From the NCBI GenBank assembly GCA_014529385.2, contig CM043968.1:25597513-25659512 (forward strand): a stretch of 62,000 bases of DNA. The letters run 5' to 3'. Positions 42,654 through 52,040 of this stretch are shown here, piece after piece. The notes below the pieces were generated by a model, which was given only the letters and a program-made list of their open reading frames with translations, did no database searches and was not told where the DNA came from. This DNA comes from Adiantum capillus-veneris (lineage: Eukaryota > Streptophyta > Polypodiopsida > Polypodiales > Pteridaceae). How positions within the stretch are numbered: position 1 is the first letter of the stretch; every line of letters begins with the position of its first letter. The translations under genes and the position numbers were made by a program.

Positions 42654-45146
42654 TTATGCGGTGCAGGAGAAAGGTATAAGCGATGCGCTTATTGGCATTT
42701 GTCGTTGAGGTCTCCTGTGGTATCTTGAATTGGCTGGCAGATTTTCTTTGCAAGTAGTAGTTGTAACTCTGCCGCTCGTTGTTTGATTGTTTTCCACTGG
42801 TTTTGAATTGGCGTATGTGGTTCCTTTGAAGTTGATATTGTCGTATCTGGTGGAACATTCTTTCTTTCTACCTTGATGACTTGTGTCTGATACATCCTTG
42901 TAGTTTTTGTTGTGGATTCTGTTTGTTTCCTTGTGCTGTTTGCATGATGTTGCTTGACCTTGACAGTTGTAGATAGCTGCACGATTGTCATCTTTGTCCG
43001 CCCTTCTTGTGTTGTTGGCTCGTTTTGAATTGGCAATTTTGGCCGCCATACCAATATAGTCCGTTGCGTATTTGACAGATTGACTATGTTTCTTTGAAGT
43101 TGGGCTTGTTTTCGGTGTTTTGTCTGTTCTTCTGATTCTTTTTTTTATAGGAATTAAGCTGTCGTGCCTTATCCAAACTTTGTATTTCCGCTTTTGATGT
43201 AATTGTGCCTCGGTCAGCTCTGTACGCCATACCCAAACTTGCCTGGTTCCCTGCATGGTTGCTGATTTTTGATAAGACGTTGCTGGACTTGTAAACTTTG
43301 TTTGTTGTTGGGCAGATTTTTGCGGTTGTATTAACTTTTGTTTCCTCCTTGACATGAATTGGTTATATGATAAGAAGGGTTCTGAAAAGTTTTCCTTTCT
43401 GAACAGTGCCTCATTCGTATCCAAATCAATGAATACCCTGTTAGCTTTCATCCATGACACTGCTAAGATACAAGGAGTTGCTGACCTACTTGGTGGCAGT
43501 ACATGGAATTTTGTAGTGTACGGGTGTGCTTGCACTGTGATTGGTATTATAATAGACCACAACGTGGTCACCTCATCACCCGATGCTACTTTCAATCTGT
43601 GTGTCTCTGGGATCGTCTTCATTGGTCCAAGTTTTTGAAAGAGCTCAAAGCTTATGACACTCATTTTTGCCCCAGTGTCAAGTAATGCATAGATTTCAAC
43701 TTGTTTTGTGCTTGCATAAGCTTTTATGTAAGGACTACACCATGTATCTTTCAAGTCATCGATGATGCTATCGTCCTGAGCCCTAAGGTCTGTCATGGTA
43801 TTTTCTAATTCGTCGCTTTGTATATCCGCTTCGATTGTTTGGGATGTTGAAAGAGGATATTCGTGAGTCATCATTGGGGTGACCATGTTTATTGTCCTGA
43901 GAAACTTCTTTCGTTTAGCAATCCGTTCCTTTGCTTCTTGTTGTGCCTGGTCCTGAATTCTTTGTTGTTCCTGTCTATAGGTTTTTCCATAATGCAGTTG
44001 AAACAACATTTCCGGTGTTAAAGGTAGATGATATTTTTTTAAACGACACCCACTAATCCAGTTCGGCATTTCTTTTCCATCTAGTGTCGACAGTTTTACT
44101 GCTCCGCTAGACGATGTTTCTTGGATTAAATAAGGCCCCATGCCCCTTTTCTTTAGCTTTTTGGCATGCTGTTTAAGGGTGTATACTAAGACATAGTCGC
44201 CCGTTTTAAAGTTCTTGTTCTTGACATGTTTGTCAAAAAACTCTTTCTGTTGTCTTTTTTTTGCATAGATGGCCGCTATAGCATTGAGTCGTAACTCATC
44301 TAATTTTTCAAGGTCCTCTAACCGTTCTGAAAGTTCATGCCCCGTCCAGTCCAATTGTTTTGCTACCCTTAGTGTGGGGATTAAAAAGTCAATAGGCAAT
44401 ATTGCATTTAACCCATATACCATATTAAATGGTGTAGCATTGAGTGTTGTTTTATATGCAACTCGATAGGCCCACAATGCCGAATAGAGCATCTGATCCC
44501 AATCTGTTCTTGTTTCACTAACCAGTTTCGTAAGAACCGTGCACAATATTTTGTTGGTCGCTTCCGCTTGGCCATTGGCTTGTGGATGATAGGGTGCAGA
44601 TTTGCGATGAATTACCATAAACTCATTTAAGAGATGTTGGATAACTTCATTTACAAAGTGTGTCCCTCTATCACTCACCAGCTCGATTGGAAGGCCATAA
44701 CGTGTAAACACATATTCATATAAGAATTGTGCCGTGGTTCTAGCATCTGCTTTCGTTGTGGCTTTTGCTTCCACCCATTTGGTCATGTAGTCCGTGGCCA
44801 CTATGATATATTGTGCTTGTGAACGATACGCTGGTGGAGTGATAGGACCAACAAAGTCCAATCCCCATTTGGCGAATGCTCGAGCACTCATCATTGGTCT
44901 TAAAGGCATTTCGTCTCTTTTAACTGGTACCTTAGTGCGTTGACATTTATCACACCTTTTCACGAATTCTGCTGTATCTTGAATCATGGTCGGCCACCAT
45001 ATACTTGCAACCATAATGATTTTTACGGTTCTCTCTGCTGAAAAATGACCACCTGCTATGCCTGCATGAGCCTGTTCCAATAATGGAAAGTAGTCATTTT
45101 CATGAGTAACTAACCTCAGATGGTCATCAGTTCCTGTTTTGTACAA
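42654..45146 (-). CDS. pol: M2 integrase fused to second protease (PR2) and basic tail
   Basis: The longest retroelement frame on the minus strand, 830 residues with no stop. It starts within the linker before zinc module 2 (H27, H34, C65, C68; HX6H-X30-CX2C). The integrase core has D119 (VATDYMTKW), D159 (VSDRGTHF) and E195 (GQAEATNK), so the triad is intact. The C-terminal domain spans about 310-380, followed by a charged helix (about 385-420). PR2 is residues 468-580, with YALLDTGAKMSVIS (D490, codon near 43677-43679) and CILAVSWM. The tail from about 590 is Lys/Gln/Asn/Thr-rich. The conserved final segment (KQRAAELQL...KKICQP, stop 42689) is in a different frame, so a shift lies near 43050-43140. 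Confidence 0.88.
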   Translation of the reverse strand: MYKTGTDDHLRLVTHENDYFPLLEQAHAGIAGGHFSAERTVKIIMVASIWWPTMIQDTAEFVKRCDKCQRTKVPVKRDEMPLRPMMSARAFAKWGLDFVGPITPPAYRSQAQYIIVATDYMTKWVEAKATTKADARTTAQFLYEYVFTRYGLPIELVSDRGTHFVNEVIQHLLNEFMVIHRKSAPYHPQANGQAEATNKILCTVLTKLVSETRTDWDQMLYSALWAYRVAYKTTLNATPFNMVYGLNAILPIDFLIPTLRVAKQLDWTGHELSERLEDLEKLDELRLNAIAAIYAKKRQQKEFFDKHVKNKNFKTGDYVLVYTLKQHAKKLKKRGMGPYLIQETSSSGAVKLSTLDGKEMPNWISGCRLKKYHLPLTPEMLFQLHYGKTYRQEQQRIQDQAQQEAKERIAKRKKFLRTINMVTPMMTHEYPLSTSQTIEADIQSDELENTMTDLRAQDDSIIDDLKDTWCSPYIKAYASTKQVEIYALLDTGAKMSVISFELFQKLGPMKTIPETHRLKVASGDEVTTLWSIIIPITVQAHPYTTKFHVLPPSRSATPCILAVSWMKANRVFIDLDTNEALFRKENFSEPFLSYNQFMSRRKQKLIQPQKSAQQQTKFTSPATSYQKSATMQGTRQVWVWRTELTEAQLHQKRKYKVWIRHDSLIPIKKRIRRTDKTPKTSPTSKKHSQSVKYATDYIGMAAKIANSKRANNTRRADKDDNRAAIYNCQGQATSCKQHKETNRIHNKNYKDVSDTSHQGRKKECSTRYDNINFKGTTYANSKPVENNQTTSGRVTTTTCKENLPANSRYHRRPQRQMPISASLIPFSCTA
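43405..43745 (-). other. M2 PR2 retropepsin-like domain
   Basis: Domain within the frame above. Its D-T-G-A active site, a segment with ASGDE resembling the flap region, and ILAVSW about 70 residues after the Asp follow retropepsin order. It is homologous in position to M1 PR2 (18820-19164), where the second motif is the more canonical MMLGQPW. In M2 the first protease is internally deleted, while this one is open. Confidence 0.8.
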
Positions 45147-45194
45147 TTGGTCACTAATGAGGGTATACCTATTCGCTTCGATTTGTAAAGCCTT

Positions 45195-45734
45195 TTATCT
45201 GGCTTTAGAACAATCTCCTGGCAGCTCCTTATTAGTCAAATAATCCACAATAGCATGACTCCATGCGGGTGCTACTGTTACTTGGTATAATGTGGCATAA
45301 TCCATAGTGGTATTGGATGTGCAAAAGTCGCATTTCTTAATGTAATTTGCTACATCGCCTGCCATTCCTAGCCAATACACTCCAAGTCTTCTTAATTGTT
45401 CATACATCATTTGATTTCCTCTATGGAATCCCCCTGTTTGTGTGTGGGTCTCCTCTAGATACGCTTCGTACTCCTTTGGGCCTATGCACAACCTTAGAAT
45501 CCCATCGTTTCCATGATGGTACATTCTTCCCGCAAGCATTGTGTAATTTCGTGCTTGTCTAATGTCTTCTACCGTGTGTTTGTCGTCAAGATTCATTCCA
45601 TATGTCAGCAACGGAATAATTTGCTCTGACCATTTCGGTACCATCTCTATATTAAACAGGTATGCGTCTGGGAGATCATCATCTACTCCGGTAGCTTTTT
45701 CACCATGTAGTAATCGAGAAAGGTGGTCTGCTCT
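45195..45734 (-). pseudogene. pol: M2 RNase H end and zinc module 1
   Basis: Open from 45644 to 45195. It contains H67, H74, C105 and C108 with HX6H-X30-CX2C spacing, identical to the other three modules in M1 and M2. The linker PAWSHAIVDYL follows. TAA codons at about 45732 (just before the last RNase H Asp segment, RADHLSR) and 45192 isolate it from its neighbours. Confidence 0.85.
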
Positions 45735-47513
45735 TTAATGAGTTTTTCCTTTCTTAACTACTACCGTAAAATCAAACTCCAGCAACACAATGAACCATCT
45801 TACAATTCGTCCCATGTTGCAAGGTTTGTTTACTAAGTACAAGAGTGCCTGGTGATCCACAAAGAATGTGAATTTGTTCGCGAGTAAGTAATGCCGAAAT
45901 TTCTTTACAGCATATATCATACCCAATCCTTCTCTTTCAGTGGTAGTATAATTCTTTTCTGCACTGTTGAGTTCTCTACTAGCATAACTGATTGGAAAAT
46001 CCGTCTTTCCCTCATCGGGTTGTGCTAATATACAGCCTGTTGCAATTGCCGAAGCATCTACATGTACATGGAAGATCTTTGACCAATCTGGTGCTTTTAG
46101 AATTGGTGCAGATACCAGTGCATCTTTTAGTTTCTGGAATGACTCCTCACATTCATTTGTCCAAATGAAGAGCGTGATTAGACTATACAAGGGTTTTGCG
46201 ATTATCGCGTACATGTAGATAAAACGTCGGTAGTATCCACAATGTCCCATAAATGATTGTACCTCTCGTACAGTGTTTGATCTTGGCAATTCTATGATCA
46301 CCTTTACCTTGTATTCATCAGTGGTAATTCCATTAGCCGACACTATGTGGCCTAAGATTTTACCTTGTCGTACCATGAATACGCATTTTTCTGGGTTGAG
46401 GCAAATCCTATACGTTCTGCATTTTTCGAATACCTTTCTCAGATGATCTATATGGTCTTCTCTCAATAGAGAATAGACACACAGGTCGTCCATGTAAATA
46501 TCCAAGAATTTTTGCAAGTATTCTTTAAAAGCGTGTGTCATTAATCTCTGAAATGTGGCTGGAGCATTGGTCAAGCCAAATGGCATTACCCTAAACGCAT
46601 ATATGCCCCATTTTGTTGCAAATGCTGTTTTGTATTGATCTTCTAGTTTGACCCCCAATTGGTTATAACCAGAGAATCCGTCCATAAAGCTATAGGCTTG
46701 CTTGCCTGCCACTCGTTCCAGGACGTGTTCAGTGATAGGAAGAGGGTAGTTGTCTCTTATTGTTGCTGCGTTTACCTTCTTGAGATTCACACACACTCGT
46801 AATTTCCCATTTTTCTTGGGTACCACCACTATCGGGGACACCCAGTCCGTGTGTTCTATGTCATAAATAAATTCAGCCTCCATAAGTTTGTCTATCTCCT
46901 CTTTTATCCTTTTGGTGAATGTCTCATTATACGTGTAGGGACGTTGTTTGCTTAGCTTTGCATCAGACTTCAGAGGGATTGAATGTTCACAAATGTTAGG
47001 ATCCACTCCCTTCAAATCTTTGTACGACCATGCAAATACAGCTCGAAATTCCTTAAGTGTTTTGATCAGTAAGTCCTCTTCTTCTCAACCTAGATCTGTG
47101 GCAATGTAAGCAGGTTGAGGATTTTCTCCTGGCTCTGCTAAGTCTATTTTCTTGGCGTTCTCTGGCCCATCGTAGGACTCGTTTGATTTAGGCTCCCTCA
47201 TTGGTTGCTGAACCACCAATCTTCTTTCCTGAATGGTGTACTTACAATAGTGAGGAGGTACATCTATCTTTTTACTCCCATCACTAGCGTTCGTTCCATC
47301 GCTACTTTCCATTTCAGTTGTCCATACATTTTTAATTTTTTGTTTCAACTCATTGTATCTCGTTTTCCGTTCAATTTTCGTCATAATTGGACTACCACAG
47401 ACATTCAATTTTTCTGTTGCAACTCGTTTTTTTGGTTTGCTGGTTTTCTTAGGTTTCAACAGTCTGGACTTAAATCCTGAGTCTTCAGCAACCTTAAGAA
47501 ATCTTCCTGACAC
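45735..47513 (-). pseudogene. pol: M2 reverse transcriptase and RNase H
   Basis: The 426-residue main frame (45735-47015) has D112 in [25 protein letters not shown] and YMDD at residues 174-177. RNase H has D320 (HVDAS) and D387 (VDHQALL). An N-terminal acidic and linker part is open at 47085-47513, separated by a single in-frame TGA near 47082. The catalytic residues are intact, but the polyprotein is not. Confidence 0.92.
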
Positions 47514-48660
47514 TTTATCCTTAGCACAATCAACAACATGAAATGTGTCTTACCCTTAAACTCTGGCATGGGTCTCAACCTGGTTAGTGTACTGATGTGG
47601 TGTCGTTTACTCTTGTATCTTTTTTGGCATCTCTCTCTTTGGTTTGGGAAATTGTAGAAGACGTCATTGTCTTGATCTTGATTGTTGTCTCCCTCTGTAT
47701 TTTCCGACTTCTCGTCATCCGCGTTATCCTTGTTTTCACTTTGATAAGAAGAATCATAAAATTCTTCTCTTTCCTGCTTGATTTCTTTAGTGGGGATGTC
47801 TACATAGCCCACTCTCTTAATCTCAAGTTTCGTTTCTGTTTTATGGATCCTCATATTCTCAGTATCTACCTCGTCCTCGTTCTCCTCCACGATTTTGCTC
47901 AACATGTAGTATGGTATGATATCGTAGCCATTCTCATCACAAAATTTGGTGGGAGTGACTTCATTGACGCATACATCCAATGTAGCCAAAATTTGAGACC
48001 ATTCTAGGGGTTCGAGCTTCTCTTCAGGAAAAGGTTCTTGTATATAGGCATCGTCTTCCAAAACCCTCTCTAGTGTCCTTTCATCGTGATCAAATTCACT
48101 ACATTGAGATACTCCACACATCCATATCTCTTTTTTCTTACAAAGCCACGCTGGGACTTCTGATCCACTAATGGTGGCTGAGTCAAATTTTTCCACAGGG
48201 GTTCTCGTGACATCATGGTAGCTATGATTTTTCATGTTTACGCGTGTAGTAGTTTCAGCATGTCTTAGATACAAATAATCATACCCCCAGTCCTGCACCA
48301 TTTTGAGTTGCCTCATGAACGGCCTACCAAGGATAATTTCATAGTTGTTCGTATTGCTGGTTTTCCCCATTTTTCCCATAGCAATTTGGTCGCAATGAAA
48401 ATGCCAGCTCCACTATCAAGTATTGCCTTAGTCTCTATGCCATTATACTCAACTGGTAGGGTCATGTTGCCGTCTTCACCCTCACAATACTCTCCTACCT
48501 TGTTGAGTGGCACTGGTCTAGTGTTGACTTTCTTCGGTTCTGTGTCATTAAGCTCGGTTTCGAAGAACTTAAGAGGCGTCAATGTGATTGTACACTTGAC
48601 CGGAGTGGTCAACAAGTCTGTCAGGATTTTAGTGTCCAATTGATTCGAACCACCTATTCT
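47456..48660 (-). pseudogene. pol: M2 first protease (PR1, internally deleted) and linker
   Basis: The active site AILDSGAG is in the frame 48313-48639, and the C-terminal motif EIILGRPF is in the frame 47456-48379. Compared with M1, the stretch between WGKPA and the NYEIILG segment is missing: about 45 codons, covering the flap and substrate-binding part. The frame also changes there. PR1 of this copy should be inactive. Confidence 0.82.
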
Positions 48661-49417
48661 CTAAGAAGGTACTCTTCGAATTTCTGACCTTGCCTCATAG
48701 TCCCCCATATATGATGGAAAAGTTCTGAGAGATTGTGGTCTGCTATCTTCGGATGCAACTGATGCAACTGAACCATTATCCCCTTGAAATGATTTAACGT
48801 CCAAATCCCATGGAGTCTTATTCAAGTTCAGCTCCGAGAAAGGCGCTGACTCGACTGTTTTTGTCTCATATTTTTCTTGAGCTTTTCGCACCGTTTCCCA
48901 TAGCTCTTCAGACCAATTTTCTTCCACAATAGGGGAATATGGTGGAAAATCTTTCAGTGATTCATCAGTGCTATTAGGTACGTCTTTTGCATCCTCTACA
49001 TCCGACAAGGATTTAATGTTTTCTATCTTGTCGGGTATCCTTTGTTCGGTTTTGTGAGGTGTTTCATTGTTTGGTGGTTTGATTACTCTATCTCCTGCTT
49101 CCATAGGTGGAGGCTCTAGTAAAGCTTGTGCAGTTTCAATCAGCTGTTTGCACATCTCTAGTCTCTGTTTTTCTATCTCTGGATATGGATATGTCATCCA
49201 CCTTTGCTCTAGGGTCTGTCTGTTCTTCAATCTTGCTTCATATGCTTGCAAGATTGCATCTAAGGGTTCATTGATCTTATCTACCAATACCGACCCTCCT
49301 GAGCTTGCACTCTTTGGTCCTTCCGTTGATTTTAGAGAGTCGGACTCTCTTTGCTCTTTAAGTAGCTCTCGAGCTATCGTTAGCTTAGCTTCTACATCTT
49401 TTTGTTTTTGCTCACGT
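48661..49417 (-). pseudogene. gag: M2 gag C-terminal linker
   Basis: Open from 49287 to 48661 and continuing upstream to the E3 insertion at 49417. It has a helical segment with ILQAYEARLKN (also in M1), an acidic Ser/Glu-rich region, and the conserved LRTFPSYMGDYEARSEIR end. In M1 the equivalent is 24026-24852. Confidence 0.8.
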
Positions 49418-50353
49418 TGTCAGGAGTTTTTTTGAGCAAGGGATTGCGCATATGTACATACACATGCATGGTGCATCGAATAAAGGATTGCCCATTTTCC
49501 TTAGCCAGGTGATTATGTGGGGCCCACATGTGTACATGTAGGACAGGGTGTACATAGTGCATCGATTTTCACTATTACCAGTACTACTGTGTTTTTCTAC
49601 AATAATGAGGAGTTTATAGCGTGTAAAACTTCTCGAGGAAGCTATCCGCGGGCCGACGACGTGAGGTCAGCAGGTGCGTCAGATGGCATCTAGTGGCGTC
49701 AGGAAGGCGAACGAGGTAAATATTTGCACGCGGATGAGGACGGACACAACGTGTGTGTTTTCTGGTGAGAGTTATGCAGAAAGGTCATCATTAGGACCAC
49801 TTTTTGGGGCCACTTCACGTGGTGGCGAGATGCATTATTGGAAAAAAGTTGAGTGCCAAGTGTGCGAATGATGCAAAAAGGTGACAACTATGCACTGCGA
49901 GGTCAGTTTTTGGCCTGTTCGGGGTCCGTTTGAGGTCATCTAAAAGGCCAAGGGTGCCCAACTAATAAAGCTAAGTGTGGGAACTGAAAAAAGAGAGAGA
50001 AGACTAGAAAAAACGTGGAGAAGAGAGGAGGAACAGCCGCAGCTGTGTTTTTGCTCATTTTGGAGCCTGTTTTGGCCGTAAACTCCTCATCCGAGGTCAG
50101 ATTTGAGCACTTTGACATTGTAGACTGGGGTTTTGGGCCGTTCCGGACGCGATGGCACTGTCCATTTTGCCAAATTCCTCACTCTTTTCCTGCTGTTTTT
50201 CTGTGTAAGTTCCTCCTATGAGCGAAGTTTCTGCTCCAGTTTGTGATTGTATCTGGCTTCTTTTACCCATATTGTGTGAGCTATTTTCCCCATTGGTGTT
50301 GGCCCAAGCTCAATTGTATTTAAACATCAAAAATTCTCCTCTTTTGAGCTGAG

Positions 50354-50393
<40 letters not shown>

Positions 50394-50561
50394 AGTGGGC
50401 AAGTGGATAGTCTCTCTCCTCTCACTCCAGAGGTGTGTTCCCTGTCTCGGCCAGGTGTGTTGTCTAAGCCGAGTGGTGCCCCATAGTGTGTGTGTGTATC
50501 TTCCCAAGAGTGTGTGTCGGGTCATTTTAGAGGCACTGTGTGTGTTTTCATCCCGCTCACA
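49418..50561 (+). repeat. E3 5' LTR
   Basis: Begins TGTCAGGAG and ends CGCTCACA. It has a TATA-like TATTTAAA near 50317-50324, a (TG)n run (about 50354-50391), and a short purine-rich stretch before the U5 part. The 3' LTR has TATCTAAA at the same place. Confidence 0.93.
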
Positions 50562-50567
50562 TTCTTT

Positions 50568-50575
50568 TGGCGCCC
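50568..50575 (+). other. E3 primer-binding site candidate
   Basis: TGGCGCCC starts six bases after the LTR end. TGGCGCC is the usual 3'-tRNA complement in Tat and Athila elements. Only the first 8 bases fit well, so the tRNA is not identified. Confidence 0.65.
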
Positions 50576-51578
50576 CCACGGAGGATCTTCTTCGAGTACC
50601 TTCTGCTTCGAGCTTCTAGCTTTGAGCTTTGGGATTATAGGTTGCAGGTTGCAGATTACAGGTTACAGGTTACAGGTTACAGGGACAGGTACAGGTACAG
50701 GTGATTCACACAGATACAGGTAGCTGGAGTCCAGTGATATACTAGCAGTGATGTCACTTGCAGTTGTTGTGGGAATGCATCACTTGGCGCCTATTTGAGC
50801 GCATTGTTTGCTGGATTGTACGTTACTTGTGGAAACTGCCATTGTACGCATTTGTGGAGCCATACTTGGTTGTATTTGGCAGTCCCAGCCATTTCTGAGA
50901 CTTGGTCTGGAAGATAGTCATTTCTGAGACTTGATTATACGCGATTTGCATTAGCCTTCGTGTGAGGGTCGATAGCGTGAGGTTTTTATTGAGCTGGGGG
51001 ATTCTCAAATGTAGATATCCTTTCGGTGATACAGGTAGCTGGAGCACCTTTTTTGTGACCTCGCCATAGGCTATGTACTAGTGAGTCCTATTTGATGCTC
51101 GGGTTCTATTGTTGGCAGTTTATGCATACAGATACAGTCTATATTTTGGGTTCCTACTGCTCTACTTCTGGGGAAACTCTGTCGAAATTTTCCCAAGTTA
51201 TGATGGCTGGTTTTTTGGTATTTTGAGCCATTTATGCTGTTATGCTGCTGAAATTTTGGCAAAATCAGAGGTTGAGTCAGGTGTGCCTTCTTGGGAGCTT
51301 CATGGTTGGCTTTAATGGATGATCAAAATGGCCCTCAGTTCACTCCTTTTCATTTAACTCAAAGAATTCAGATTAATGTTCATGTGTCCAGGAAGATCTT
51401 TTTCCAGCAGCGCATAGTCTTTATGTTTGGGCCAAGAAGATTGAGAGAGATCGTGGAATGTCCTTTGCCTGTTGTCATTCCGATGATTAACTATGAAAAC
51501 TCATTTGATGTGCATGTGTTTGTCCTTATCTAAAGTTGAGCTCCATTGAAGTTTCTGGGGATTGGGTAGTGAAAAGTT
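50576..51578 (+). other. E3 leader with tandem ACAGGT repeats
   Basis: A tandem array of GGTTACA / GGTACA units lies at about 50640-50705. A 72-codon frame (51315-51533) beginning MDDQNGPQFT ends 46 bases before the gag frame. Some Tat elements carry an extra frame before gag, so this could be a remnant, but I see no recognisable domain. Confidence 0.5.
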
Positions 51579-52040
51579 TTGGGTTCTTGCACGTGTGTTC
51601 GAAGGGGTTCTCAAAGCATCATAATTTGGGTAGCCATGGCTTTCTCTTATCCGGAGTTTCATGGAAGAAGTGATGAAGATGTGGAAGAATTTTTGGAAAA
51701 GATGGAGGTTGCCTGCATTAACAACCAGATTCATGACCCTACGCAAATGTTATGCCTTCTCCAAATTTGTTTGAAGAGTGATGCACGAGTTTGGTCTAAA
51801 GCATTTGAAGAGGAGTTGCGTGTGGCTGATCCACCTGTAAGGTTGAGTTGGGACAATCTACGACATGGGTTGGAAGTGGAGTTTGTGAAGATAGAAGATC
51901 CTGACAAGGTGTGGCAAGAAGTACAGGCTTTGGTGCAAAAGGAAGGTGAGCCAGTAGATGCGTACATACGTAAGTTTTCATTGGCATGGGAGCGAATGTG
52001 CAAGGCTTTAGCACCACAGGTACCCCCGCTGAGGACATGA
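51579..52040 (+). CDS. gag: E3 gag, first frame
   Basis: The gag core starts most likely at the internal ATG of MAFSYPEFHGRSDEDV (near 51636). It continues with WSKAFEEEL and VDAYIRKFSLAWERM. It ends at 52040 by a shift next to the CCCCC run at about 52023; the remainder of gag is in the next frame. This is a real or sequencing indel. Confidence 0.85.
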   Translation: MGSCTCVRRGSQSIIIWVAMAFSYPEFHGRSDEDVEEFLEKMEVACINNQIHDPTQMLCLLQICLKSDARVWSKAFEEELRVADPPVRLSWDNLRHGLEVEFVKIEDPDKVWQEVQALVQKEGEPVDAYIRKFSLAWERMCKALAPQVPPLRT

